Of a DNA stretch of 64,000 nucleotides, positions 9,322-16,911 are shown piece by piece. Position 1 is the stretch's first letter. Each line of letters begins with the position of its first letter. The notes beneath the pieces were generated by a model. That model was not told where the DNA came from. It saw only the letters and a list, made by a program, of their open reading frames with translations, and did no database searches. The translations under genes and the position numbers were made by a program. Location: positions 6,200,001-6,264,000 of the forward strand of contig NZ_CP081943.1 of the NCBI RefSeq assembly GCF_020423045.1, written 5' to 3'. The DNA is from Pseudomonas sp. MM213 (GTDB lineage: Bacteria; Pseudomonadota; Gammaproteobacteria; Pseudomonadales; Pseudomonadaceae).

Positions 9322-10389
9322 TTACAGCTTGGCGTCGGCAGCCATCTGCACGTAACTCGGATCGAAGCGCAGCTTGAGGTTGCTCTTGTCGCCGCTGGTC
9401 ACGCCGTTGGCGAAGGCCATGCCGACTGCGCTGGTGTCCTTGGCGCCTTCACCGAGCAAGCCGTGCTGGAAGGAAAACTCCGCGACCTTGCGCATGGTTT
9501 CCGGCAGTTGCTTGCTGGTAGAAAACGCCAGGGCTTCTTGCGGTGTGGCGAACAGTTTGGTGGTGTCTAGTTGCGCCTGGAAACCCGCGAGGTCAGTGCC
9601 CGAGGCCTTGGCCATGTGTTCGAGCGCAGCCTTGCTGGCGGCGTTTTTCGCGTTCATCAACTCGACCACTTCGAACCAGGCGCCGGTCAGTGCCTTGCCC
9701 AGGGCGGGGTTGTCTTTGAGGGTGGCGCTGTTGACCACCATCATGTCCATGATCTCGCCGGGGATCTGGCTGGAATTGAACACTTCGGTCACGCCCGGCT
9801 TGGCCTTGATGTCCGAGAGCATCGGGTTCCAGGTGGTGACGGCGTTGACCTGCTCCGTGTTGAAAGCGGCGGAGATGTCGGCGTCGGAGGTGTTGACCAC
9901 TTTCAGGTCTTTCTCGGTGAGGTCCACCGAATCAAGGGCCCGCGCCAGCAGGTAATGGGACACCGAGAGCTCGACCAGATTGACGTCCATGCCCTTGAGG
10001 TCGGCGACTTTCTTGCCGTCGCCCTTGAGCACGATGCCGTCGTTGCCGTTGGAGAAATCGCTGACGATCAGCGCGGTGCTGTCGACGCCGCCGGCGGCCG
10101 GAATGGTCAGCGCGTCCATGTTGGTCATGGTGCAGCCGTCGAACTGGCCGGCGGTGTATTGGTTGATGGATTCGACGTAGTCGTTGAGCTGCACCACATC
10201 AATCTTGATGCCGTACTTCTTCGCCCATTTGTCGACGATGCCTTGGCTGCCGGCGTATTCCCAGGGCATCCAGCCGGCGTAGATGGTCCAGCAGACGCTG
10301 AAGTGGTCTTTTGGCGCGGCCTGGGACGAGACGCTCACGATGGCTGCGAAGGCAGCGGCGAGGAGGGCGGGTAAACGAAGTCGGGACAT
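9322..10389 (-). CDS. Periplasmic substrate-binding protein, guanidine/urea-type ABC importer
   Basis: A 355-residue secreted binding protein. A signal peptide with a hydrophobic core LPALLAAAFAAIVSVSSQAA is followed by mature sequence starting about APKDHFSVCWTIYAGWMPWE. It belongs to the NitT/TauT-like binding proteins found only with urea/guanidine carboxylase operons, often annotated as a putative urea transporter component. The start is ATG 10389 with GGAG seven bases upstream; a longer frame up to 10515 would run through the riboswitch and is rejected. It is the first gene of the operon, so the riboswitch acts directly on its ribosome site. Confidence 0.9.
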   Translation of the reverse strand: MSRLRLPALLAAAFAAIVSVSSQAAPKDHFSVCWTIYAGWMPWEYAGSQGIVDKWAKKYGIKIDVVQLNDYVESINQYTAGQFDGCTMTNMDALTIPAAGGVDSTALIVSDFSNGNDGIVLKGDGKKVADLKGMDVNLVELSVSHYLLARALDSVDLTEKDLKVVNTSDADISAAFNTEQVNAVTTWNPMLSDIKAKPGVTEVFNSSQIPGEIMDMMVVNSATLKDNPALGKALTGAWFEVVELMNAKNAASKAALEHMAKASGTDLAGFQAQLDTTKLFATPQEALAFSTSKQLPETMRKVAEFSFQHGLLGEGAKDTSAVGMAFANGVTSGDKSNLKLRFDPSYVQMAADAKL

Positions 10390-10396
10390 GGTGGTT

Positions 10397-10491
10397 CTCC
10401 AGTTGATCAAGGGCGGGCAGGAGTCAACGCGGCACCGCGAACGGTGGCTTGTCTCCCGGGCTTTTGTCCCGCCGTGTAACCTCAACTGGAG
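10397..10491 (-). promoter_or_regulatory. Candidate ribosome-site sequestration pairing in the riboswitch leader
   Basis: On the transcript, CTCCAGUUGA (10491-10482) is perfectly complementary to UCAACUGGAG (10406-10397), which contains the GGAG ribosome site of the binding-protein gene. The first segment also forms an internal aptamer hairpin, ACCUC-loop-GAGGU. The two pairings exclude each other. This suggests that without guanidine the ribosome site is masked, and that ligand binding frees it. The pairing is seen in the sequence; the switching is inferred. Confidence 0.6.
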
Positions 10492-10541
10492 GTCGCCAAC
10501 TCTCGGACCAGCCACTCGCCTTAGCGAGCCGGAACCCTAGT
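10450..10541 (-). ncRNA. Guanidine-I riboswitch (ykkC class) aptamer
   Basis: Reading the minus strand from 10541, the conserved ykkC blocks occur in order: ACTAGGGTTCCGGC, then a stem, then TGGCTGGTCCGAGAG, a short hairpin ACCTC/GAGGT, ACACGGCGGGAC and AAAAGCCCGGGAGA. These are the hallmark sequences of the guanidine-I riboswitch, which turns on guanidine export or degradation genes when guanidine binds. It lies about 60 bases before the first gene of the operon. No obvious intrinsic terminator with a U run follows, so translational control is more likely. Confidence 0.93.
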
Positions 10542-10599
10542 CAGCCATTGCAAATTGTGGTGCCGCGAACCTGTGATGACTCCTGCACGGGTTTGCTAA

Positions 10600-10616
10600 A
10601 GCGAGAGCCGTGCCAA
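10600..10616 (-). promoter_or_regulatory. Candidate sigma-54 promoter of the guanidine operon
   Basis: Minus-strand sequence TTGGCACGGCTCTCGCT matches the sigma-54 consensus TTGGCACG-N4-TTGCT at all but one fixed position, with GG and GC separated by exactly ten bases. Transcription would start near 10590, about 50 bases before the aptamer. Sigma-54 with NtrC is the usual nitrogen-limitation control in Pseudomonas, which fits a nitrogen-scavenging operon. Imperfect GTGC/GCAC elements near 10691-10706 could be activator sites, but this is weak. Confidence 0.7.
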
Positions 10617-10827
10617 GTCGCTCGAAGCGCTCTGGGCCGGGGGATTGCCATTTTTCGGGAGGCCGCAAGGGCCGTTCGCTGCGTTGTGATGGTGCGCCCG
10701 TGCACTGAGATGCAGCGTGGCTGGCCGCTGATCCGAAGGTCAGGCGTCGTCCGGCACTCGCCAACGCATTGCCAGTCAAAACAGGTGTCAGCCGGCTGTA
10801 TCGGCTGTGGTCTTTCAGGAGGCCGCC

Positions 10828-11070
10828 ATGTTTCGTCGACTGTTACTGGGCGTTGTGCTCGGTGTCGGGTTGTCCGGCTGCTACTACTACGCCGGCACCT
10901 ACGACGTGTATTCCACGCCTTATTACTATCCCGGCTATGCGCCGTATTCCTACTATTACGGCCCGCGTTATTACTATGTTCCGCGCTTTTACGGTGGCTA
11001 TCGCTACTACTATTGGGGCGGGCATCACCCTCGTTATTACGGCGGTGGATACCATGGGCGGCACCATTAA
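10828..11070 (+). CDS. Small tyrosine-rich lipoprotein
   Basis: An 80-residue protein with a lipoprotein signal MFRRLLLGVVLGVGLSGC and a mature part made almost wholly of Tyr, Gly, Pro, Arg and His, with runs such as PYYYPGYAPYSYYYGPRYYY. The start is fixed by CAGGAGG just upstream. The function is not known; the composition suggests a surface or periplasmic low-complexity protein. It is followed by a second lipoprotein gene whose upstream bases AGGAGGCCGCCATG are identical, suggesting duplication. It is divergent from the guanidine operon. Confidence 0.75.
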   Translation: MFRRLLLGVVLGVGLSGCYYYAGTYDVYSTPYYYPGYAPYSYYYGPRYYYVPRFYGGYRYYYWGGHHPRYYGGGYHGRHH

Positions 11071-11237
11071 TCAGCGGGTGAATAGATGAAAAACCTTTCA
11101 TCGGCTAGATGTTTCAACTTGTTTCAAGGGCGCACCGGATGTCGAAAACGATGTCTGATCTTTCGACAGTCAGCGAATAATTGACTGTCGCTCGCCAGCG
11201 TCGCTGGTGTGGCTCACTCGCGGTCCAGGAGGCCGCC

Positions 11238-11705
11238 ATGCTCTGTCGAAAACAGCTCCGCCCAATTCTTCTGATGGCTGTATTGGGATTGTCACTTGGC
11301 GCGTGCGTGCCTTATGCCGATGGAGGAGGCAGCTACTACAGTTCCGAGGTTTATACGTCCCCCGCGCCGTACTACTCAGATGGCGGGGGTTACTACTCCA
11401 GTGGCGGTTACTACACCTCGCCGCGCCGGTATTACTCACCGCCGGCCCGCTATTACCAGCCAACGCCGCGGTACTACCACCAGCCGCGGGTGTATCAACC
11501 GGCACCGCGTTATTACCAGCCTTCGCCACGAAGCGATTACCGGGCGCACCAGGGGCGCGGTTGGGACGGCAATGGCCGGGGCGGTTGGGATGGCCGTAAT
11601 CGTGGCAATTGGAACAATGATTACCGTGGTGGCGGACGCAATCACGGTGGACGAGGTGACCACTACGGTCGCGGCGATCACTCTGGCCGAGGCAGCCACC
11701 GATAA
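11238..11705 (+). CDS. Tyrosine- and glycine-rich lipoprotein
   Basis: A 155-residue protein. The signal ends in a lipobox LSLGAC at about residues 18-23. The mature region begins with Tyr/Ser/Gly repeats, continues with several Y-Y-x-x-P units (for example RYYQPTPRYYHQP), and ends in a Gly/Asp/Asn/His/Arg-rich tail (RGDHYGRGDHSGRG). The start at 11238 is preceded by AGGAGG as in the gene upstream. It is related in design to that gene but longer. The function is unknown; the low-complexity basic tail suggests an envelope-associated structural or ion-binding role. Confidence 0.75.
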   Translation: MLCRKQLRPILLMAVLGLSLGACVPYADGGGSYYSSEVYTSPAPYYSDGGGYYSSGGYYTSPRRYYSPPARYYQPTPRYYHQPRVYQPAPRYYQPSPRSDYRAHQGRGWDGNGRGGWDGRNRGNWNNDYRGGGRNHGGRGDHYGRGDHSGRGSHR

Positions 11706-11724
11706 CATGAGTTGAATGCAATAC

Positions 11725-11815
11725 CTGTGGGAGCGAGCCTGCTCGCGATGGCGGATTGTCAGTCGCATCATTGATGAATGACAAACCGTCATCGCGAGCA
11801 GGCTCGCTCCCACAT
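11725..11815. repeat. REPIN
   Basis: Inverted arms with core GGGAGCGAGCCTGCTCGCGA flank a spacer that itself contains further short inverted repeats. It lies between the convergent lipoprotein and hydrolase genes, where it may serve as a shared 3' end structure. Confidence 0.88.
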
Positions 11816-11829
11816 TTCGTTTTGTGACC

Positions 11830-12933
11830 TTACAAATCCGCCAGCGGATGCCGGCCTTCCCAGACCTTGCGAAAATGCGCCTCCACCACCGTATCCGGCA
11901 CGTGATTGATATCAGGCCAATGCCAGTGCGGTTTCTGGTCTTTGTCGATCAACCGCGCACGCACGCCTTCGCTGAACTCCGGATGCCGGCAGCAGTTGAG
12001 GCTCAAGGTGTATTCCATCTGGAAAACCTGAGCCAGCGACATATGCCGGGCGCGGGATATCTGTTGCCAGATCAGATGAGCAGTCAGCGGCGAACCTTCA
12101 CTCAGGGTCCGCGCCGCGCGGCTAAGTACCAGGTCCGTGCTATCACGCTGTTGGCTGATGGCTTTCCAGGCGCAGCGCACATCACTGACGTCCAGCAATT
12201 CGTCGATCTGCTGGCGGCGCGGCAGCCACTGGGCTTCGGGCATTTTCGCCAGCGCTTCCTGCTGCAGGGCCTTGAGCAGGCTGTTGAGCTGCATCGGCGT
12301 CTGTTCCTGCCAGTTCAATTGCAGCAAGCCTTCGATCAGCTCTTCTTGCTGTTCATCGAGCAGGAAGCGGTCGGCCAGGCCCAGATCGATCGCATCGCGA
12401 CCGTTCATGTGCGCGCCGGTCAGGCCGAGAAACAAGCCGAGCTTGCCGGGCAGGCGCGACAGGAACCAACTGGCACCGACATCCGGATACAAACCAATGC
12501 TGATTTCCGGCATCGCCAAACGGCTGCTCGGCGTGACAATACGGATGTTCGCGCCCTGCAGCAGGCCCATGCCGCCGCCGAGGACATAACCGTGACCCCA
12601 GCAGATCAGCGGTTTCGGGTAGGTGTGCAGGCTGAAGTCCAGCCGATATTCCGCCGCGAAGAAAGTTGCGGCCAGCGGGGGCACTACGCCGGGGTGCGCG
12701 CGACACGCTTCCACCAGGCTGCGCACTTCGCCACCGGCGCAAAAGGCCTTGGCGCCATGACCGCGCAATAGCACGCAGACGATTTGCGGATCCTTGGCCC
12801 AAGCGTCCAGTTGATCGCGCAGGGCGTTGATCATCGGCAAGGACAGGGCGTTCAGGGATTTTTCGGCATCCAGGCTGGCAACGCCGATGCGGGCGCCATC
12901 GGTGCCGGTGAGTTCTTCGAAGTGCAGATTCAT
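11830..12933 (-). CDS. Enoyl-CoA hydratase/isomerase family protein, probable 3-hydroxyisobutyryl-CoA hydrolase
   Basis: A 367-residue crotonase-fold enzyme, the length usual for the 3-hydroxyisobutyryl-CoA hydrolase subgroup and longer than simple hydratases. Key segments are the oxyanion-hole region GHGAKAFCAGGEVRSL (about 60-75), CWGHGYVLGGGMGLLQG and the active-site segment MPEISIGLYPDVGASWFLS. The subgroup acts in valine breakdown, releasing 3-hydroxyisobutyrate from its CoA ester. No other valine-pathway gene is next to it here, so the exact substrate is uncertain. Confidence 0.82.
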   Translation of the reverse strand: MNLHFEELTGTDGARIGVASLDAEKSLNALSLPMINALRDQLDAWAKDPQIVCVLLRGHGAKAFCAGGEVRSLVEACRAHPGVVPPLAATFFAAEYRLDFSLHTYPKPLICWGHGYVLGGGMGLLQGANIRIVTPSSRLAMPEISIGLYPDVGASWFLSRLPGKLGLFLGLTGAHMNGRDAIDLGLADRFLLDEQQEELIEGLLQLNWQEQTPMQLNSLLKALQQEALAKMPEAQWLPRRQQIDELLDVSDVRCAWKAISQQRDSTDLVLSRAARTLSEGSPLTAHLIWQQISRARHMSLAQVFQMEYTLSLNCCRHPEFSEGVRARLIDKDQKPHWHWPDINHVPDTVVEAHFRKVWEGRHPLADL

Positions 12934-13065
12934 CGTGACCTCGATCGGGAATTTGAGCGTTCAGTATGATCGCAATGCAGGAAAGTGCCGGATCTGCGTC
13001 AGATCAATTGACAAGCGTGATGGGCTTTCCTAGGGTTCGCCCCATTGTTTTTGCCGGATGTAACC

Positions 13066-13758
13066 ATGACTGCTGACGACCGTATCAAACTCGAACCGAG
13101 CTGGAAGGAGGCACTGCGTGCCGAATTCGACCAGCCCTACATGGCAGAGTTGCGCGATTTCCTGCAACAGGAGCGTGCGGCCGGCAAGGAGATTTATCCG
13201 CCGGGCCCGATGATTTTCAACGCGCTCAACTCGACGCCGCTGGACAAGGTCAAGGTCGTCATTCTCGGTCAGGATCCGTATCACGGGCCAGGCCAGGCCC
13301 ATGGTTTGTGCTTCTCGGTGCAACCGGGCGTGCCGGCGCCACCGTCGCTGGTGAACATCTATAAAGAGTTGAAACGCGACCTGAACATCGACATACCCAA
13401 TCACGGTTATCTGCAGAGCTGGGCCGATCAGGGCGTGTTGATGCTCAATACCACCATGACCGTCGAGCGGGCCAATGCCAATGCGCACAAGGACAAGGGC
13501 TGGCAGTTTTTTACCGACCGGATCATTGAAGTGGTCAGCCAACAGCAACCGCATCTGGTGTTCATGCTGTGGGGCGCCCATGCCCAGAGCAAGCAGAAGC
13601 TGATCGACGCGACCAAGCATCTGGTGCTGACGTCGGTGCACCCGTCACCGCTGTCCGCTTATCGCGGTTTTCTCGGGTGCGGGCACTTCAGCCGGACCAA
13701 CAAGTTTCTTGAGCAGAATGGCGAGACGCCGATTGATTGGAGGTTGCCGCCAGTCTGA
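13066..13758 (+). CDS. ung: Uracil-DNA glycosylase
   Basis: A 230-residue family-1 uracil-DNA glycosylase that removes uracil from DNA as the first step of base excision repair. The water-activating motif [11 protein letters not shown] is at residues 68-78 (Asp70), the uracil-binding segment is [10 protein letters not shown] and the DNA-intercalating loop is [10 protein letters not shown]. Length and motifs are normal. The start is ATG 13066 ([13 protein letters not shown]); its ribosome site is weak. A REPIN follows directly. Confidence 0.97.
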   Translation: MTADDRIKLEPSWKEALRAEFDQPYMAELRDFLQQERAAGKEIYPPGPMIFNALNSTPLDKVKVVILGQDPYHGPGQAHGLCFSVQPGVPAPPSLVNIYKELKRDLNIDIPNHGYLQSWADQGVLMLNTTMTVERANANAHKDKGWQFFTDRIIEVVSQQQPHLVFMLWGAHAQSKQKLIDATKHLVLTSVHPSPLSAYRGFLGCGHFSRTNKFLEQNGETPIDWRLPPV

Positions 13759-13762
13759 AAAG

Positions 13763-13830
13763 CTTCGCGGGCAAGCCTCGCTCCTACAGATTTCGTGCAA
13801 AACCTGTAGGAGCGAGGCTTGCCCGCGAAG
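13763..13830. repeat. REPIN
   Basis: Inverted arms with core GCGGGCAAGCCTCGCTCC and a short loop, sitting between the convergent ung and AbrB-like genes. Same arm type as at 530, 20342 and 31932. Confidence 0.9.
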
Positions 13831-13846
13831 GGAACACCTCGGTCTA

Positions 13847-14886
13847 TCAGACCGAATCCGGATTACGGTTCCAATACTTGAACAACGGCTCCGCCAGAAA
13901 CAACACAAACAACAACCGCATCACCTGCATCGCCGTCACCAGCGGCACCGACAATTGCAGGGTCTCCGCCGTCAGGCTCATCTCCGCAATCCCGCCGGGC
14001 ATCATGCCCAGGGTCAGCGAACGCAAATCCAGATGTGTCAGCGCACTCAATCCCAAGGCTGCCGCCGTGGCGATCAACATGGTCAACACCGTACCAATCA
14101 ACGTCCGCCCCATAAACGAAGGCGCACGCCGGAAAAACTGCCGATTGAAGTGGCAGCCCAAGCCACTGCCGATCAGCCATTGGCCAATCTGGCTACCGCC
14201 GTTGGGCAAACCAATGTGCAGATCCCAACCAATGCTCACCGCCGCACTCACCAGCAACGGCCCGAACAGCCATGGGTTGGGTTGACGCAAACGCTCCCAA
14301 ATCCACGCCGCCAAGGCGCCCGCCGGAAATAGAAGGGCCAGCCACCACCAGTTGACGGCCGTCGGATGAAAAACCGGTGCGCCGTCGCCCAGCAAATACT
14401 TGAACGCCGCCGGTACGCAAAGCACCACCACCAGCACCCGCAGGCTTTGCCCGGCCGCTACGCGACTGAGCACCGCGCCATTGCGTGCGCCGAGGTTGAC
14501 CATCTCCCCGGAGCCGCCGGGCATGCTGGAAAAAATGCGGTGGCGCGATCCTCACCGGTACGGCGCATCAACCAGACCCCGACCACGGCGGACAGGCTGG
14601 TGATCAACGCACCGAAGAAGATCAGGCCAAAGTGGCTCAACACCTGCTCCATCACCACCGGGGTGAAGTGCAGGCCGATGCCGATGCCGACGACCCACTG
14701 GCCGACCTTGCGGCCGCCAGGGATTTCGGCCAATTGCCAGGGCGTCAGGCAACGTACGAGGATGATCGCCAGCAACGAGCCGACCATCCATGGCAGTGGC
14801 CAGCCGATCTGGCTGGCCAGGTAACCGCCCAGCGCGCCGACCAGCGGCGTACCCCACCAGGCCTTGAAGGGTGTTCGATCAGACAT
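13847..14886 (-). pseudogene. AbrB-family inner-membrane protein, frameshifted
   Basis: Two overlapping frames encode the halves of one AbrB-family membrane protein. The first runs from ATG 14886 (MSDRTPFKAWWGTPLVG) through EDRATAFF, and the second resumes as SSMPGGSGEMVNLGARNG down to 13847. The break falls on six consecutive T (minus strand, plus-strand A at 14530-14535). One extra T would restore a single frame of 346 residues, about the length of E. coli AbrB. The family consists of duplicated multi-helix membrane units of unclear function. It overlaps the tctA stop by eight bases, so it was the distal gene of the tct operon. It may be a real mutation or a sequencing error. Confidence 0.85.
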
Positions 14887-16393
14887 CGGCGACCGCGCGA
14901 CGAGCGACCGAACGTTTGCGCCAGATCCGCAGGATCGGCACCAGCAACATCACCACGATCAGCGCCCAGACACCCAGCGTGATCCCGCTCGACCAGAGAA
15001 TCTCCAGCGAACCGTTGGAAATCGACAGTGCGCGGCGCAGATTCTGTTCCATCAAACCTCCGAGAATGAAGCCCAGCAAAACCGGCGACAACGGGAAATC
15101 CAGCTTGCGCAGAATGTAGCCGAAGATGCCGATGCCGATCATCAGGAACAGGTCGAAGGTGGTCGCATGCACCGCGAACACGCCGATGGCGGTGATGATT
15201 GCGATCATCGGCACCAGCGCCCAGTTCGGTACGGCGAGGATGCGGGTGAAGATGCGGATCATCGGAATGTTGAGGATCACCAGCATGATGTTGGCGATAA
15301 ACAACGATGCGATCAGGCCCCAGACGATGTCCGGTTGCTGTTGGAACAGCAGTGGGCCCGGCGTGATGTTGTACAGCGACAACGCACCGATCATCACCGC
15401 CGTCGTGCCCGAACCGGGAACGCCCAGGGTCAGCATCGGCACCAGCGCGCCGCAGGCTTCAGCACCGATGGCGGTTTCCGGAGCGGCCAGACCGCGCTTG
15501 TCGCCCTGTCCGAATTTGCCGCTTGGGCCGGCGATACGTTTCTCGGTCATGTAGGCCACGGCGCTGGCAAGTGTTGCACCGGCGCCAGGCAAAACGCCCA
15601 TGATGAAACCCAGCACACCGCACCGCATGTTCACCCAGAACACCGACGCAGCTTCCTTGAAGTTGAACATCATGCGGCCGGTGGCTTTGAACGCTTCCTG
15701 GCCGCGATGGGTTTTTTCCAGCAGCAACAGAATCTCGCTGATGGAGAACAGGCCCAGCACCAATACCACGAACTGAATGCCGTCGGTGAGGTGGATGTTG
15801 TCGCCGGTGAAACGGTAGACACCGCTGTTGGCGTCGATGCCGACGGTCGACAGGAACAGGCCGATCAGCGCCGCGATAAAGGTCTTCAGCGGTCGATCAC
15901 CGGCCATGCCGCCGAGGCAGACAATCGCGAACACCATCAGGACGAAATATTCCGCCGGACCGAAGGCAATCGCCCATTTCGCCAGGATCGGCGCGAACAC
16001 CACCATCCCGCACGTGGCAATGAAGGCGCCGATGAACGAACTCCACGCCGACAGCGACAGCGCGACACCGGCCATGCCTTGACGGGCCATCGGGTAGCCG
16101 TCGAGGGTGGTCATGACGGTGGACGCTTCGCCCGGAATGTTCAGCAGGATCGAACTGATCCGGCCGCCGTACTCGCAACCCAGGTAAACCGCAGCCAGCA
16201 GGATCAGTGCCGATTCCGGTGGCAGCCCGAGGGCGAATGCAATCGGGATCAGCAACGCCACGCCGTTGATCGGACCGAGGCCGGGCAGCAGGCCGACGAC
16301 GGTGCCGATCAGCGTGCCGCTGAGTGCGGTGACCAGGTTGTAAGGGGTCAGTGCGACGCCGAAGCCGTGACTCAAATAACCAAGCGTATCCAT
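14879..16393 (-). CDS. tctA: Tripartite tricarboxylate transporter, large membrane subunit TctA
   Basis: A 504-residue inner-membrane protein of the TctA family with about 12 hydrophobic segments. The family's signature glycine-rich loop GTVVGLLPGLGPINGVALLIP (near residues 30-50) has an inverted-topology counterpart later, MGVLPGAGATLASAVAYM. With TctB and the periplasmic binding protein TctC it imports citrate or other tricarboxylates using the ion gradient. It starts one base after the tctB stop. The substrate is inferred from its similarity to, and gene order with, the tctDE-controlled system. Confidence 0.93.
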   Translation of the reverse strand: MDTLGYLSHGFGVALTPYNLVTALSGTLIGTVVGLLPGLGPINGVALLIPIAFALGLPPESALILLAAVYLGCEYGGRISSILLNIPGEASTVMTTLDGYPMARQGMAGVALSLSAWSSFIGAFIATCGMVVFAPILAKWAIAFGPAEYFVLMVFAIVCLGGMAGDRPLKTFIAALIGLFLSTVGIDANSGVYRFTGDNIHLTDGIQFVVLVLGLFSISEILLLLEKTHRGQEAFKATGRMMFNFKEAASVFWVNMRCGVLGFIMGVLPGAGATLASAVAYMTEKRIAGPSGKFGQGDKRGLAAPETAIGAEACGALVPMLTLGVPGSGTTAVMIGALSLYNITPGPLLFQQQPDIVWGLIASLFIANIMLVILNIPMIRIFTRILAVPNWALVPMIAIITAIGVFAVHATTFDLFLMIGIGIFGYILRKLDFPLSPVLLGFILGGLMEQNLRRALSISNGSLEILWSSGITLGVWALIVVMLLVPILRIWRKRSVARRAVADV

Positions 16394-16394
16394 T

Positions 16395-16853
16395 TCAGTT
16401 CTCCAGAACGTCGAGCAGGCCCAGAGGCAGCGGCACGTCCATCACTTTGTCGAACAGCAGGTACAGACCGATGCTCATCAGGCTGATGATCACTGCGCTT
16501 GGCAACCAGCGTCCGCCGTACAGGCGCGCCATCGGAATGCCGATCAAAATGCTGCTGAGGATGAAGCCCAACGGTTCGAACAGGCCGGCGAACACCAGCA
16601 GCAGCACCACGCAGCGGCCGATCTTGTGGAGGGTTTCACGGTCCAGCGGCGGGTCTTCTTCAGAGTGTTTGATCGGGGACGGGCGAAACACCATGTAGAT
16701 CAAGCCCATTCCCATCAGCCCCAGCATCAGCAAGGGGAAGGCGCGAGGGCCGATCGGTTCGTAGGAAAAAGGCGCCTGGTAGGGCCAGGCCATCAGCACC
16801 AGGCTGGCGCAGGCCAGCAGCAGCACCGATGCGAAAATGCGTTGTACGAGCAT
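16395..16853 (-). CDS. tctB: Tripartite tricarboxylate transporter, small membrane subunit TctB
   Basis: A 152-residue membrane protein with four hydrophobic helices, typical of the TctB family. A cytoplasmic loop rich in charged residues (RPSPIKHSEEDPPLDRETLHK) separates helix two from helix three. It lies between the tctC and tctA genes in the usual C-B-A order, with 58 bases after tctC and one base before tctA. Confidence 0.9.
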   Translation of the reverse strand: MLVQRIFASVLLLACASLVLMAWPYQAPFSYEPIGPRAFPLLMLGLMGMGLIYMVFRPSPIKHSEEDPPLDRETLHKIGRCVVLLLVFAGLFEPLGFILSSILIGIPMARLYGGRWLPSAVIISLMSIGLYLLFDKVMDVPLPLGLLDVLEN

Positions 16854-16911
16854 GGGGAACTCCTGTGCCGCGACCCCGCAGTGCGGGGCCGCAGCCGCTA
16901 GACAGAGGCGA

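Noticed and set aside
10691..10710. NtrC binding site GGTGCGCCCGTGCAC upstream of the sigma-54 promoter
   Set aside because: Only partial resemblance to the GCAC-N7-GTGC palindrome; not strong enough to list as a feature.
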